A DNA stretch of 64,000 nt, taken from assembly GCF_051020765.1 (NCBI RefSeq), contig NC_134935.1, forward strand, positions 7,007,579 through 7,071,578, given 5' to 3'. The position numbers and the translations under genes were made by a program. Below are positions 11,530-24,569 of this stretch, in pieces. Position 1 is the stretch's first letter. Every line of letters begins with the position of its first letter. The notes under the pieces are model-generated. The model did not search any database and was not told the DNA's origin. It was given only the letters and a program-made list of their open reading frames with translations. Source of the DNA: Lasioglossum baleicum. Lineage: Eukaryota; Arthropoda; Insecta; Hymenoptera; Halictidae.

Positions 11530-13530
11530 TATCACTTATCTGTGCTATAGATAGCTAGGAGCAGTTCTACGAAGGTTTGAAATACCAACATGGAGGTTGC
11601 TCTTTTTATGTCTGTCCATTGTGATCGTACTATGCGGGTTCTCGAGCTGATGGCTTCCTGACCGGTCCCGATGATCGGGTATAGCCGACATTTTCGGGTT
11701 CTCGCGCACCTCTGGTAATTAGCCTGGTCCTGGAAAACCGAATCCTCGAAACTGGCCGGGCCCCCGTCAACCGGATCTCCGCAGGATCACTAATTTGTCA
11801 CGATGATGTATTGTGATGGCGTAATTAGAAGTTGTCGCCTCATGAATTACAACAACGCGCGAGCAATTCTTGGCTTACCGCGCGATCCGCACACTCTTGT
11901 ACATTCCTGAGGAACGTGACACAATTGGGCTATTACGGCCATTCGTTATACCGTAATTGTATTCAGCTTAATTTCGTGTTGCGTTTTCGCAGCCGGAAAC
12001 AATGGTGTCCCCTGACGTTACTGCATTGTCATTACCGGGAGAGAGAGACCCAGCCTTGCAGGACCTGCCCGCCTGCGCCAGACACTGCATTATCAGCTGC
12101 TTTCGGGCTACGTAATTCGAATAACCGAATATTTCTTTTGTGACAATCCTCCGGGGAGTTCTGTACTCGTTGAATAAACGATCGACCACGCGAAAACTGG
12201 TTTCTCCGTTCGCCGGTGTAAACGCAATTTCAGCCGAAATGGGTCGGGGATTATTCTTATAGGGCAGGCAATGGCTTTCGAAAGTAATTTTAGATATTTC
12301 GAAATTAATGGAACTGTGGCGACCTGTACGTTAATAACCCATTCACATCTCTAGAACATTCAAGCAACATTTGATACACCGATGTATACAGGGCGTTCCA
12401 TTTAACTTTCACTCTGCGTTCTGGGGTGTAATCACCCCCCCCCCCTTACGTTTTCAGAGCAAAATGTAAAAATAGATTTTTAGTAAAAAGACTCAACAAT
12501 TGAAATAATTATTATTGATATTATATATATAAATTCTCTATGGATAAGAATAATAATATAAAAATCATTTCAATTTTTTTATTTGAAATTTTCCACTGGG
12601 CAACTTCTTACATACGTATTCATTAGATTAAGAGCGACTTTCCGTCACTAACGTGAATACTGTTTCTACTAGTGAAAACGCAAAAAATATTTTATCTGTA
12701 ATTTGAATGAATCTGTAGATTTCACTATTCTTTCCTTCCCGAGAATGAAATTTTATTCGTCTGTGATCAATCAAGTTTAAAGATGAAAGAAAATGTGGAA
12801 TAAATATAATATAATTTTTCAAATGTGTGTGGAATAAATGTAATTTCTCTTATCCTAATGACAGGATAATAAGTTCGAATTATTGTGACGGGGCAAAAAG
12901 GGCTCCGTAAAATAAATCTGTTAATCCAACTGTGCTGCACGCTTCGAAAATGAAATTTTGGCCAACGACGGAGTGCAAAGCACCCTTTTTACACCCTTGC
13001 AAAGCCATGATTCGTTCTCGGTGCACGATCGCAGGGTTTACGATCGTTGCTGATGTGCGAAGGGACGAGTTCAAAGATCGTTAGGGAAAGGTCCTCAGGA
13101 TAAAAGGTAGAACAACGCGAGCGGAGTTAGGGCGCGCTCCGATGTTTTCCCGCGATCTATAAATCACGATTGTATCGCTTGAACGAGGTTAAGGGGTTGA
13201 CGTAGGTGTCAACGTCGGGGAGCACGTAATCATATTCGTCACGAACAGTCGTCTTGGTGCGTAGATTTACGAGGCCGGGTTTACGATCCACGTACGCTCA
13301 AGCTGCGCCCGACGGAACCGCGGAAACTGTGCGCTCCCTTCCGGTGCTTTCATCGATTAGACGGGATCCGAGGCTCGTAAAGAACCGAACCTCTAATCAC
13401 CGTCTATGCGATTTACACGGTTAAATGCCGCGACTGTTTCCCTAGAATTCATCCATTCATTGTTCTAAGAGCGTTTCGCGAAAGAATCGCAAGCTAAACT
13501 CACTGGATGTCCCTGTCCTCTTATTCTAAA
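11530..13530. other. Intergenic, nothing firm
   Basis: Holds the poly-C run and a tatacaggg-type motif near 12388. No gene is seen. Confidence 0.6.
12435..12445. repeat. Poly-C run
   Basis: Eleven consecutive C residues, shortly after a tatacaggg-type repeat motif. Confidence 0.9.
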
Positions 13531-13542
13531 AATTATTAATTG

Positions 13543-14024
13543 CTACAATCGATAGCGGATTTCATGAATTTTGACATAAATGAGTAGGTAAAATTTAATA
13601 CAGAAGCATTAAAATGACTAAAGAATAATGCATTAATATTTCCAACGTGTTAAAGTTATTAACCCTTTGTATTTCTATTTCACATGATTTTCTCTTAATT
13701 TCATCAATATCAAACTGATATAATACCTCGTACAATACAGACAGTGACGGTTAAAACAGTAAGAACATCAGAAGAATTTAAAAATACTGTAATATTATTT
13801 TCAACCTATTAACACTAAAACTACCGAGCACTGAAAGAGCTCATTTTCCATGTAAGCAACGTCATAATTTCAATAATTATAAAATTGAAAATGTAAGACC
13901 GGTCATTTGTCCGACAATGGTAGGTTTAGTGTTAAACATATTACGAAAGAAAATACACTTCTATTTTATTCCAGTTTGTTGCAAATCAGGTGGAAAATTT
14001 TTATTTCCATAAGTGACACATGCC
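13543..14024 (+). mobile_element. Diverged hAT MITE interrupted by other insertions
   Basis: The outer parts match the full-length copy at 41189 (gcggattt near the left end; ccagtttgttgcaaatc near the right end). The octamer attaattg flanks both sides (13535-13542, 14025-14032). A TTAA MITE (13809-13935) and a further segment (about 13600-13750) split the body. The terminal bases are altered from the family consensus. Confidence 0.6.
13809..13935. mobile_element. TTAA MITE (piggyBac-like) inside a hAT MITE
   Basis: TTAACACTAAAACTACCGAG at the left and GGTAGGTTTAGTGTTAA at the right form inverted ends. The host MITE's uninterrupted relative at 41296 reads cctattaaatat, while here cctaTTAA and TTAAacat flank the insert. 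A single TTAA was therefore duplicated. Confidence 0.9.
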
Positions 14025-14032
14025 ATTAATTG

Positions 14033-17000
14033 ACATTTAAGGCATAAAAATATTCACATGATAATGTGCAACATCATTGAATATCGTAGAAAATTTTACA
14101 TAAGGGTTGAACTTTGCTCTACCCCTTTGAAAGACAGGTATCACGTATAATTTCGACTATAAAACCGCGGCTTTGCTAATAAAACAGCCAGAAGAAATTC
14201 ACGTGGGATGGCAAGGCTCCAGAAAGGAAAATTAATAATAACTATTATCTCGTACAACCATATTTCCCTTTCCTCTTTCTCTCTCTCTCTATCTCTCTTC
14301 CCGGTTATCTCGAGCGGTTTGTTAACATCCTTTGCATACAAATTCCCCATTTCGTCCTTAAAATATGTATGGAAGAGCCACTGAACTTTCCGAGCAACCA
14401 GACAGTTATCGACGCAGCCCGGTGCACTGTACGTTGAACTAAAGTGATTGTCTATTATCTCGGCGCGCCACGATAAGACCGGTGTTCGGAGGAACAAACG
14501 AAGTCGAAACGCGACTGCCAACGGTGTATCAACGTTGAAGCGGGCGTTGATTAATTAAAACGGCGGTCTCGGATAATCGATTTCGCGGGGAGGGGTCGAG
14601 GAGGAGGAGGAGGAGGAGGATACGGTGGCAAACATATTCCACGGTAATTAAAATCGAACCGATATATCGGTGAACGATACGAGTGTCCATCTTTTTTCAT
14701 CCCGAACCGCGAATCGCGCGGCGAACTGTCTCGTTTCGTTCACGAGACGAGCGTTCTTTAACGATTAACGACAATAACCGTTTGGCGGAGGGGGGGCATC
14801 GATTGTCAATTAACGGCGCCGGAATTTCATTATTCGCGCGAAATTCTTTTCGGTGGCCGAGGAAATCGTGGTCAACGACCACACCGCAACGCGGTAACAA
14901 ATTAATGGCTCCCCGTCAACTTCTCGGGCTCCGTTATAGCGTGTCCGGCTGGCACAGCCTATCACAAATTTAATTAGACCTAACTCATATCGGAGCGTGG
15001 CCGACTTCCTACGCGGTCAGGCCCGTGATTATGGATTCATTACTTCTTCGCCGGTCGTGGTTACCCTCCGTGGGAAATTAATCGCGCTCGCGCGCGCTAT
15101 TCCCTACCGATACTTTCTTCCAAAATGATCACGTTTTCATTACGTCGATTTATGAGATCACGTTTCCCAGTTAACACCGTCGGAATGTACAGGGTGGCTC
15201 GCGTTCGGTTTTTGAAAGGAACTCACCTAATTGTTCGTTCAGCACATACGTATATAAAATTGATTTCGCCATTTTCATCATTATATATTCACAAACAAAT
15301 ATCGAACTGTTAATGCACATAACCACATACATAATTTAATGCAATCCACATTTCAATTGATGGACACATTCTACCTACTCCGTGCGAAATTCTGAATCAA
15401 GTTTCTGTGAAGTGTTTACGTAATTTGATTACGTTCATACAGAAGACATTGTCGTGATTCACGCAGTCCGGTAATCCTCGCAGAATGCGGTATTCAGATT
15501 TCAATGAGATCATGCTTATTCGCGATCAGTTGGATAACGTGTTATTCGAGATCGGTGATAAGAACCAGCAGACGTTGCCTGCTTATGAAAATTGTCACTT
15601 TTATGTATTCTGAAACGGGTTGAATGCGTCAAATAAATTACGCGGAGTCTGAAACCAACATAATTTGCAAAATAACACAAGTGATATAATATTATCCTTA
15701 CTGTCGAAAACCTTCCAGACAACGACAGACATTTTTCTATTACTCTGATCGTTACAGAATAGAAAATTTTCGTTAGTTTACTTGTTCCACCAAATACATT
15801 AAATGCTTCGTTTTGGAAAATGTCAAAATGTTACTATCTAAAGAAAGATGTTGAAACGTATTGTAAACTACCCGAACAACGACTGGGTTAATGATATTGT
15901 TATATTATTTTCGACTTTTTGAGACGATTATAAGAGGAAATACCTTTTCATTTATCTTCGGTTTCTTACAATTAACTTGGACAATTTAAACTTCGCATAA
16001 TAATCATGAGTTAATATCGATTAATAACGACAAATTGTATGGGCGAGATTCGCCTGTAATTCCGATTGTAACCCGAGCGTGGGAGTGTGAATCGTGAATA
16101 GTGAATGCACGCTGGTCTTCCTTTTTTTTTTTAATGGAAAGCACACTCTATTGAATTCTTTAGAACATTGTCCCGTTTCAGTCCGACTACCCACGGCTCG
16201 CTTAAAACTGCAAAACGAACGTCAGACACGCGGCGCGGAAGGAAGACCCGTCCCGTTGTGTACACATTAACCCGCCCTTCATTTTTGTGTGTGTGTTCCT
16301 GTTTCCCTCAATTGTGTTACCTTGCTCACTGCTGCCCCTTTCACCATCGAGCTACCAGCAAAAAGTGCATCTAATTAACCAGCCTGATTAACCACATCAC
16401 TCGCGGTGGTTTAAGATCCGCGGGGCTTCTGCACAGTTAACGTTAGAACAGCCACAGTTTTTTATTCACGTAAAAAGGACATTTCACCCATCCCACATTC
16501 TTCCCTTTGTCTACTTTCATGTCGTGCAATTTCGTTCTACCGCGCACAACTTTTCTCTCATTCTTTTCAGCGGCTTCTTGTTGGATCGGTACACTCGGCT
16601 TGTTCCACTTTAATCATTCTCTGATTCATTAATATTTCATTTCTCCCTGTTTCGGCTTCGACCGACGGTCGGAATGCCTGAGTTCCGGGATCAATCATTG
16701 CGTGATTTCGCTTGAATACGCACGTCACGTTATTAATAATATTGGTAATTTGAGATTGCAAGGTATACTGATTGAGAAAATACCAGAAAAGCGAATGAGA
16801 AACGCATAAGATACAATGGTGATCTAATAGCGGTGCGCGCGAGAAAAAGAATGAGAATCCGCTTCGCCGAGGGGGTCCCCAAATAGACGCCGCACAGTGG
16901 TCGGAAATCGCCAAATCGTGGCCAAAAGTCGAAAATTTTTTTCAACACACAGCAGCGTGTGTTCTTCACGTGTCTTGAGACATATAGGAAAAACCCATAA

Positions 17001-18120
17001 GGAGCGACGTTTGTCAGTGGATCTCAATCGACCGGTAAACTCCTCGATTTGAATCCCGAACACTCCCCGAGATTTATATCTGTTACTGTGTGGCATGTAT
17101 TCCTATTATCATTATTTTCATTATGCAATTATATTTATTTATTCAATGCTGCCGGGGACCTTCTTACCGTCTCACTAGAATAGGTTGTTGAAGTCATCGG
17201 AGAAAGAAGGAACTTCCTTCTAATTTTGCATGAGCCACGACATTCACCTATTCAAACATAATCGCGTTCTCCCCTGACGATTTCTTGTATCGGCGACAAT
17301 AAGCGAGGTACGTGTTCACCGTGCTCGAGTTAGAGCACCCTGTATACGCGGAGAAACGAGTCGGAGGAAATGGGGCGCGAGGAAGAAAACGCTAATGATC
17401 ATTTCGATAACGGTAATCGGAGAATCTACTAATGGATGCTGCAATCATATCGCAAACTGATCAGGCCGGTTGGTTCTGAGACGTCGCGGCGCGAGTAGAA
17501 ACAGCATCGCGCTCGCGCTCTCGACGCCAGAGCACCGACTACAATTAATTTCCTCGGAGATACGATCGGTAATCTCGTACGAGTATCACTTCTCCAGCAC
17601 GGTGTCGAAAACGATTCATCGGGGACACGATCCCCCCGCGGCGCTCGTCGTTGACGGTCCTCGGCTAACGATCTCTTCGACGACGTGGATCGCGTTCCTC
17701 TTCGCCCCGTTTCCGGAAGCATCGATCAAAAAATGTCCGCTCGCCGGGGTCCGGTCCGATGATTTTCATCGCCGCGCCCGAACAATATATCCCCCGTCGC
17801 GGATTAACAGGCATCCCGTTATAAATGAACCGCGACGCACACGCGAACCAACTGAAATTATGGCCCCGCGAGTCACGTAGCGAGCACGGATTACACCGCG
17901 GCCCTGTTGTAATTCCGGCACGCTCCTCTCCTCGCGCTATCTGCCCTCTTACGCGTGATGTATCGCTCACGGCACTCCCACGGAGTTTCCTGTTTAATTA
18001 AACTTCTGATTGGTGACGGTCTGACAGACGCACCGTAATGACTGGTTTGCAATCAGTAGCTGACGCGAGGGACGCCACCCTCGAAAGTCGCGAGACGGGG
18101 GGAGCGTCACGCAAGCATTG
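14033..18120. other. Intergenic, unique CpG-rich sequence
   Basis: No transposon and no convincing exon in about 4 kb. Frames at 14141-14521, 16567-16914 and 17470-17970 overlap frames on the other strand and carry no domain. Being nearly repeat-free, the segment may contain cis-regulatory DNA. Confidence 0.5.
14598..14620. repeat. (GAG)n microsatellite
   Basis: About seven GAG/GGA units in a purine-rich stretch. Confidence 0.9.
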
Positions 18121-18125
18121 AACCG

Positions 18126-19053
18126 TTCTGATTAAGGGGTTACCCTGTGCTTTTTAACTTTCGAAAAATCAAGCTCTCCCTGCATTTTCTTTAACACTAG
18201 AACTACCGAGCACTAAACGCAATTGGCATACATTGCCTTATATTAATAACAAAATTCCTTTAATTTAGATTTCGTTTCCATTTTGTTTAAATATGTGCTT
18301 CAGTAGAGAAGTTCACTAAAAAAATTGTTGAGAAATACATATTTATTATTTTAATATTTCTGAAAGAACAAATCAGGAACAAGTCATTTCGACTCATTCG
18401 GTAGTTAAGTTAGTGTTAAAGGCTGTCGCTCACTTAAGGGCGAGTTCTCCCTTCCTTTTCAACTTTCACAAAAATCAAGTTCTTCCTGCACTTTATTTAC
18501 GTGTAAAGGCTGTCGCTCCTTTAAGAGGGTATTCCAGGATTCTGATTAATAATAAATCAAGCTCTCCCTGCATTTTCTTCAAAGGCTGTCGCTCACTTAA
18601 AGGGAATGTTCTCCTCTCCAAGATCCTGATTAACGAGACACTCTGCTTTTCAACTTTAACGATAATCAAGTTCTTCCTGCACTTTATTTACGCTTAAAGG
18701 CTGTCGCTCCTTTAAGAGGGTATTCCAGGATTCTGATTAAGGTTACTCTGCTTTTTGACTTTCGAAAAATCAAGCTCTTGCTGCATTTTCTTTAAAGGCT
18801 GTCGCTCACTTAAGGGAGTCTTCTCCTCTCCAGGATCCTGATTAATGAGACACTCTGCTTTTCAACTTTAACGATAATCAAGTTCTTCCTGCACTTTATT
18901 TACGCGTAAAGGTTGTCGCTCCTTTAAGAGGGTATTCCAGGATTCTGATTAAGGTTACTCTGCATTTTGACTTTCGAAAAATCAAGCTCTTCCTGCATTT
19001 TCTTTAAAGGCTGTCGGTCACTTAAGGAGGTGTTCTCCTTTCCAGGATTCTGA
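18126..19053 (+). repeat. Higher-order tandem repeat (about 212 bp, two half-units)
   Basis: Two alternating half-units share ggctgtcgctc. Type A (ctcacttaagg) starts at 18421, 18584, 18797 and 19009; type B (ctcctttaagagggtattcc) starts at 18508, 18699 and 18911. Full A-to-A and B-to-B spacing settles at 212-213 bp. The first unit (18126-18190) is separated from the rest by a TTAA MITE. Confidence 0.9.
18191..18419. mobile_element. TTAA MITE inside the satellite array
   Basis: Ends TTAACACTAGAACTACCGAG and AGTTAGTGTTAA, same family as 13809 and 44001. Neighbouring satellite units read tttctttaaaggctgtcg without interruption at 18797 and 19009. Here the same junction is split, with TTAA on both sides. 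Confidence 0.92.
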
Positions 19054-19235
19054 TTAATCCCTCGCCGTACCATTTTCTTTACAGTTACAATGATTAAAAC
19101 GTCTTTATTCCCTAAAATGTCGTACAAGAAAATTTATATTTTTTGTATGGCTAGATTTTTATTTTAATGCTTAAATATTACCTACAATCGAATCAAATTA
19201 TTAACTGGTTGTTAATAACCTGTTGTTTAGCAGGC
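19054..19235. mobile_element. TTAA MITE, decayed copy at the end of the satellite array
   Basis: Begins TTAATCCCTCGCCGTACC and then matches the 31584 copy for about 170 bp (cattttctttacagtta, aatgcttaaatatta). It starts exactly at the satellite's gattctgaTTAA motif. The right end is eroded. Confidence 0.7.
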
Positions 19236-19239
19236 AAAG

Positions 19240-21250
19240 GTCTGGGTTAGATCTGGATTAGGTAAAGTAATTTCTCGTCTTGAATACACATTGAATGTGT
19301 ACTTTGACATCGAGGTACGTCAGGAATGTTAGTATTACACAAGAAAAGAACACCTTAGGTTTATAAGGCTATTTGATAACGTTTTGTACACTGAATAGGA
19401 TAAATTGGGGCAGACTGGTGAATGGGACCACTCTAATCCTACCACACTAAATGAGGACAACCATTACATTACTGTGCGCTAATTACGTAGCTATCTGATC
19501 ATTCAGTCCTCCATTACCTAACCGAGTTTACAGAATTTAATAGGGCGAAAATGAAATTGATTGGAATTTATAGATGTGGCGTTTGTTACGATCGATCTAT
19601 TATAAAATAGTTCAACCTGACAGTATTAAAAAGAAAAGACTGATTGAAGATTAAAAAAGGACTCTGATTTCTTCGTTTGATTATTTCGAGAAGATTTTTG
19701 CTACATTCCCTGCAAATAGTACGCTTTCGTTGCAAACAGCGCTCCCGTGTAGACTATGTGTTACCGGACAACGCTGTCGCATTATTGCTTAACTGGATCC
19801 AGTTTGGATTACTTTGGCCGTCCAGTGTACTCGAAATGTTTATTAGCAGTGCTTTACCAGTGCGTTCCGAAGGACTCCAATACATCGAGGCGCGTACATG
19901 AAAGTCCACAGGTAACACGCTCGAACCACTTTCACGTAGCGACCTATAGAATTACAAAGGCTTTGATCTCTGATTTCGGCGAAGTGCCTACCGTTACTAG
20001 CAGGATTACCTCAAGTGCTGTAGTCGGGCAACCAATAACGATCGAGTGCAATGACTCGTTGAGATATGCGTGCTATTTAATCGAAACTTACCGATACATC
20101 TTGCTTATCGATAACGATCCGCTCGAAGACATTTAGACAACGGGCGTTCAGTACAATTAATGCCACAACGAACCACGAGAAAATCTTACATTTATCATTT
20201 GAACGACCGTACGGGATCCAAGATTAATATCACATCTGTTTTAAACTAGAAATTCAATTTAAATTGAATTCAATTCGTTTAAAAGTAGACAGAGGATTTT
20301 ATACATTTATGACAGAAATAAGTACGGGCAATTTAAAACAGTGAGAATATTAGAGAGAAGAAGGAACCACACAACTCGCACCCTTTTTTGGGAAATGTGT
20401 CGCATATTTTCCCCTGATAAAACATATAGGAGAAATGTAAGGGAACGAATTCACACGAAACGATCAACTGAAAAATGTTAAATAGGAATTATCTATTCAT
20501 ATTCAAAATATAAAAGAATTATTATTGTATCGTCGCGAATTTTATAAAATTTCCATGAAATTTTTCATGCTCCGTTTCTCATGCTGTCCTTTTTAGAGAA
20601 TTTCAGATTGAATTTTGTCCAGGTGCTCGCGCGAGTGAATGGACCTCGGCTAAGCCTGTTCATTATGTGCGATTTTATTTATTGTGCTCGCGAACAATGT
20701 TCACCGTCGATTCATTCGGACATGGAGTTTCGCCTGAAAGACTCTGTTACTACGAATTTGTTAAATTTATTCTTTTATAATATAAGCTCACACCTAAAGC
20801 GACAAAGTGGTAATGAAGTTCCGTTCACCGTTACCCAATTAGACAACAATTTAGCGATTCCTTAATTTTCCACAAAAGGTTTTCGAAGAAATTAATTTCC
20901 ACCTCGACATTTTCTATTCTCCGCGAGCTAAAAGGAGAATTTTTCATTCATTTGCCAGATAAAATCATATACTAACAGAATCTTCATGAATTTTTTATTT
21001 CAGATGATTCAGCCCCGAGAAATCCGGATCGCCGCGCAGAACCTTCAGGAAAACCACTTCCACGGAAGAGACTTCCACTTGGGAATTTTTGAAGATTTTG
21101 CAGCAAAAAAATTCCCACGAGAAATCTACAATATATGCGCTTCCTAATAAGGTACTCGTTTCAAGAAAAGTCGATTTAGTTTTCAGAAAAACTTACCTAA
21201 ACATCACCACATTTTTTACCCTTCACCTACTTGGCGGTCGATGAAATTGT
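19240..21250. other. Intergenic, nothing beyond a MITE fragment
   Basis: The 126-codon frame at 19756-20136 shows no domain or splice context. Otherwise featureless apart from the MITE left end at 20286. Confidence 0.55.
20286..20345 (+). mobile_element. hAT MITE left-end fragment
   Basis: TAGACAGAGGATTTTAT followed by family sequence (acatttatgacag, caatttaaaacagtgag). No right end was found. Confidence 0.5.
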
Positions 21251-21255
21251 ATCGC

Positions 21256-21292
21256 TACAGTCGAACCTCGATTATCCGAACTGAACAGAGAT
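21256..21292 (+). mobile_element. Isolated pogo/Tigger-like terminus
   Basis: TA followed by CAGTCGAACCTCGATTATCC and GAACTG matches the end type of pogo-group elements. No matching inverted end was found nearby, so it is a solo fragment. Confidence 0.5.
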
Positions 21293-21308
21293 AACTTGAC
21301 TATATAAT

Positions 21309-21460
21309 TAGACGGCGGACCTTTATGCAAAATAAAAATTGTCTGTATCAATTGCAAGGAATAGAAACCAAACAGAATGTTATTTCTTCCCTTAATAATT
21401 TTAATAGATGAGATATCATTTGTATAAATCTTCAATTTTCAAATTTTCTTACAATTTCGA
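21309..21460 (+). mobile_element. hAT MITE, right end lost
   Basis: Left end TAGACGGCGGACC. The body (cccttaataattttaatag, aatttcgaatttcat) matches copies at 43909 and 53249. The right terminus is absent before 21490. Confidence 0.6.
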
Positions 21461-21609
21461 ATTTCATTTACTGAATTTACATCAGTTATGCGCCCAACTG
21501 TAGCTGTTCCGAGCATGCTGCGTCGAGGTAGCGCCGCGCGCGTCCACGTGTAAATCAAAGTTCAAGATCCCGATTAACTTGCACTTGTCACGGTTGCCCG
21601 GCCATGCGC

Positions 21610-21660
21610 GACACTTTCGCCTCACCTTGCCTCGTCTTGCCTCGCCTCGCCTAGCCTAGT
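21610..21660. repeat. Pyrimidine-rich 5/10-bp tandem repeat
   Basis: Repeated gcctc/gcctt/gccta words over about 50 bp in a CpG-rich stretch. Confidence 0.6.
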
Positions 21661-22253
21661 CGCGCAGCTTGGGGATCTTAAGACCTGTTGATCGGGCCGC
21701 GATCGAGTCCCTCGTCACCGGACGATGTCGTACACACGCCTCGTGGCGGGACACACACGGCCAAACACACGTATGTCAATTTGCCGCCGCCTAACAAATC
21801 CTCGGACCGCCGGCAACAGCTGGGAGACACGTGTGACGTGGATTGCCCATTATGCTTTCCGCTTGTGGGAACAAGTTTTGCGCACAGGCCGCTGACTCTG
21901 GCAGCTACGTTACGCTTTGAACGATCCACCGGCCGGGCCGTCACTTGACGCTCGAATCGCGGGAAGGCCATCCCTCGCTCTTTTGCGATCTTTTGATCAA
22001 TGGGATCGTATAAAGTTGTGATTCGACGCCCTAATGACAGGATTATAATCTCAAAGTTGTGCAAAAATGCCTTCAGGTTGCGCATTGAGCCCGAAATTTG
22101 AAAATTTAGGGAAAATATCGAGATTTTTATGAATATCAAAATCGAAGTATAATCCGTTATAGTTTAAAGTCAGCATTTGCGCTCGTTGTCTCTGATTTTG
22201 TTTAACCTAATCGATCGAAAAGTGATCACAGCAATAACCCAACTATTCTAGTG

Positions 22254-22376
22254 GTAGCAACGAAATAGAAACTGAGTTGAATGTCATTTCTTCTCTGAAC
22301 TTTTTCGATTTTGAAAATCTTTCAATAATTTTTAATTTCATCTATTCAGTTTTGCTACAAATGCATAAAGGTGTAG
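22254..22376 (+). mobile_element. hAT MITE remnant without termini
   Basis: Internal similarity to the 43909/53249 subfamily (gttgaatgtcatttcttc, tttaatttcatctattcag, gctacaaatgcataaag). Both terminal CCGCAGTCTA motifs have been lost. Confidence 0.5.
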
Positions 22377-24402
22377 CCTTTTCTGGACAATTACCGAATA
22401 AAGAGTTCGGAAGAACAGTTGTCCCGTGCTCTCGAGAAAACGGACGGTCTCCCGAACGGATTGGAAACGAGCAAGAGGTTCAGGTATTCTTCTCGCGCGA
22501 TTAGCGTCGAAAGAGCGGCAAAGGGCTGGCCGGTCGTTGGCAGACACCGGCCACTTCCGTATTTTAATAACAGCAAGACGGTGGAACGTGGATGCAAATG
22601 AAACGGAGTGCCGGAGAGCCATTGGCTTCTTAACAGCCAGCATTTTTAACATTTCATTGTGCTTCGCCGTGCAGCTTTGGCAAGTTACGCTCTGAAACAC
22701 GCCCAGAAGCAGCCACAATCAAGCGGAAAAGAATGGCTGTGAAATACGTTTCCTTATCGTTCCTCGTTTTCTACCGCGGCGAACAGTTCGCGAGTAACAA
22801 CGAGCAGCGTTATGGCCGGCGAAAAATTGTATACGCCGTGAAATACACCATCCTAACCGGCGACACAGTCCGAGAGCTCGGTAAGGGTAAGTGTTTCAAT
22901 TAAATGAGAAATTTCACGAGAAATTCTAATTGAGCCGCAGCCCTGACAATTCGGGACCGACGAGAGCCGGACCACCTCGGCCTCGTCCCGCCCCATTGTT
23001 CCACCGTTCCATCGGGGCTAAAAACATGCACGGTCGGCCCGGACCTCGGCGACACGGTATCACGCACCGGTTGCAACCTTTTCTTCCGTGAATAGTGCAA
23101 AAAACAAAGAGAAAAACTGTTCCCCCTGTATCGGACATGCCCGCTTTAAATCGCGGCCTGGCTGACACGAAAATTTCATTCGCAGATAAGCGTCACGATA
23201 GCTTTAGATTGGATTGTACGAAAGAAACCGGGTAAAAGTTTCAGCACTCCCGAATTTTTCGTGATAGAACTGCTCCGCGGAGTGTTTATTCGACGGCACA
23301 ACCAGCTGGAAAATAATTGCGAGTTTTTTAACCATCGAGCAGCATTGGGTTGGTCCAATTTTTCGCATGTTGTGGTTTGTACAGGTGAATCTTGCTTCGT
23401 TAAATTGAAATTAATAATGCGCGCGTTCTGAAACGTGTTCTGCTATCACGCGGTGTTTTCGAAACAAAAGTGCACAAACCTCGTGGCCAACCAAATTGAC
23501 TTTAATTATGTAGCCATCATTTTTTTCTAATTGTAGAATTTATCTAATAAAAATGTCGAGTGTTCGGTGCTAGGGTAGCTCCCATAATCGACAGGTGTTT
23601 ACAGATCGGTGGAAGTATCGACGCCGTTTAATCCCAGCGGCTCCGGACGGTCTACCGATATTGACACGGTCGGCTATCGTTCCGGTCGGCGGCGGTCATA
23701 ATTTACGAGAAGAAATGGTGACGCGACGCGCATTCCGTCCGTGCCTTTTCTCCGTCCGCATGCCGCAGGACGCCATGCTGCCGGTAAAGCGCATCGAGTG
23801 CAAATTGCGGCGGATAGTTGATGTGGGTCAAGTCGATGCGCGGCACGACCGGTATTGTCGGCCGTCTCGCGCGATTAAACGAATACACGAAGGCAGAAGA
23901 GAACGAGTTTCCTCGTTGTGTCTCGTGGTCCGGTGACAGGGCCCCGTCGTTTCATTTTGCCTCGAGCTCTCCTCGCACGCTCGATATTACACTCATGCCT
24001 GTATCGTTCCCCGTGATTTATGAGCCTCGTAACAAGAATGCGCGTACCGCGAACTTTATCCTCGAACAACAAGACATTGCGGATTCATTTGTCCGCGAGC
24101 CACCGTCGCGCCGAGCTGCGGACGTTTCAATCGATCGCCATTCGTTGACCTGTCTTTCAATATTTATTTATTGTCCGTCGATGCATCTTATTGATACTCT
24201 TAATGCTCCTATCCGGTCGACACTGTCAAACGGTACGTATCACAGTGTCGCCAGAATTATTTTATGATTGCTTCCATTATTCTCTCTGGAATAATGAAAG
24301 AATAGGAAGAAAAAATATTTGAAAGCGTAAAATGAAATAGTTCTCAGTAGCGCAGCTTATAGCGAGTCGTATTTGCAGTAAGTAGAAGAGGTCAATGATA
24401 AC

Positions 24403-24567
24403 CAGACAGTGTCATATATAGGCTGGTTGAAATAGAAAACAGTAAAAGTAATGTTGTCTCTAATATAACGAAGTCATTGAGGGGTGAAGTCAATTTTTTT
24501 ATTTTATTCCTGCCACGCCCATAACAAAAGCAGAACATTTTTATTTTGTATGAAGATCCGCAGTCCA
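24403..24567 (+). mobile_element. hAT MITE, degraded left end
   Basis: The right end GATCCGCAGTCCA is clear and the body (ttttattttattcctgc, gcagaacatttttatt) matches the full copy at 46658. The left end is approximate. Confidence 0.6.
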
Positions 24568-24569
24568 GT

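Larger units (their letters stand above)
21490..24400. other. Intergenic, CpG-rich
   Basis: Mostly unique. A minus-strand frame at 23703-23888 reads somewhat protein-like (LTHINYPPQFALDALY), but I see no good splice sites or homologue. Several other frames overlap it. Confidence 0.45.
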
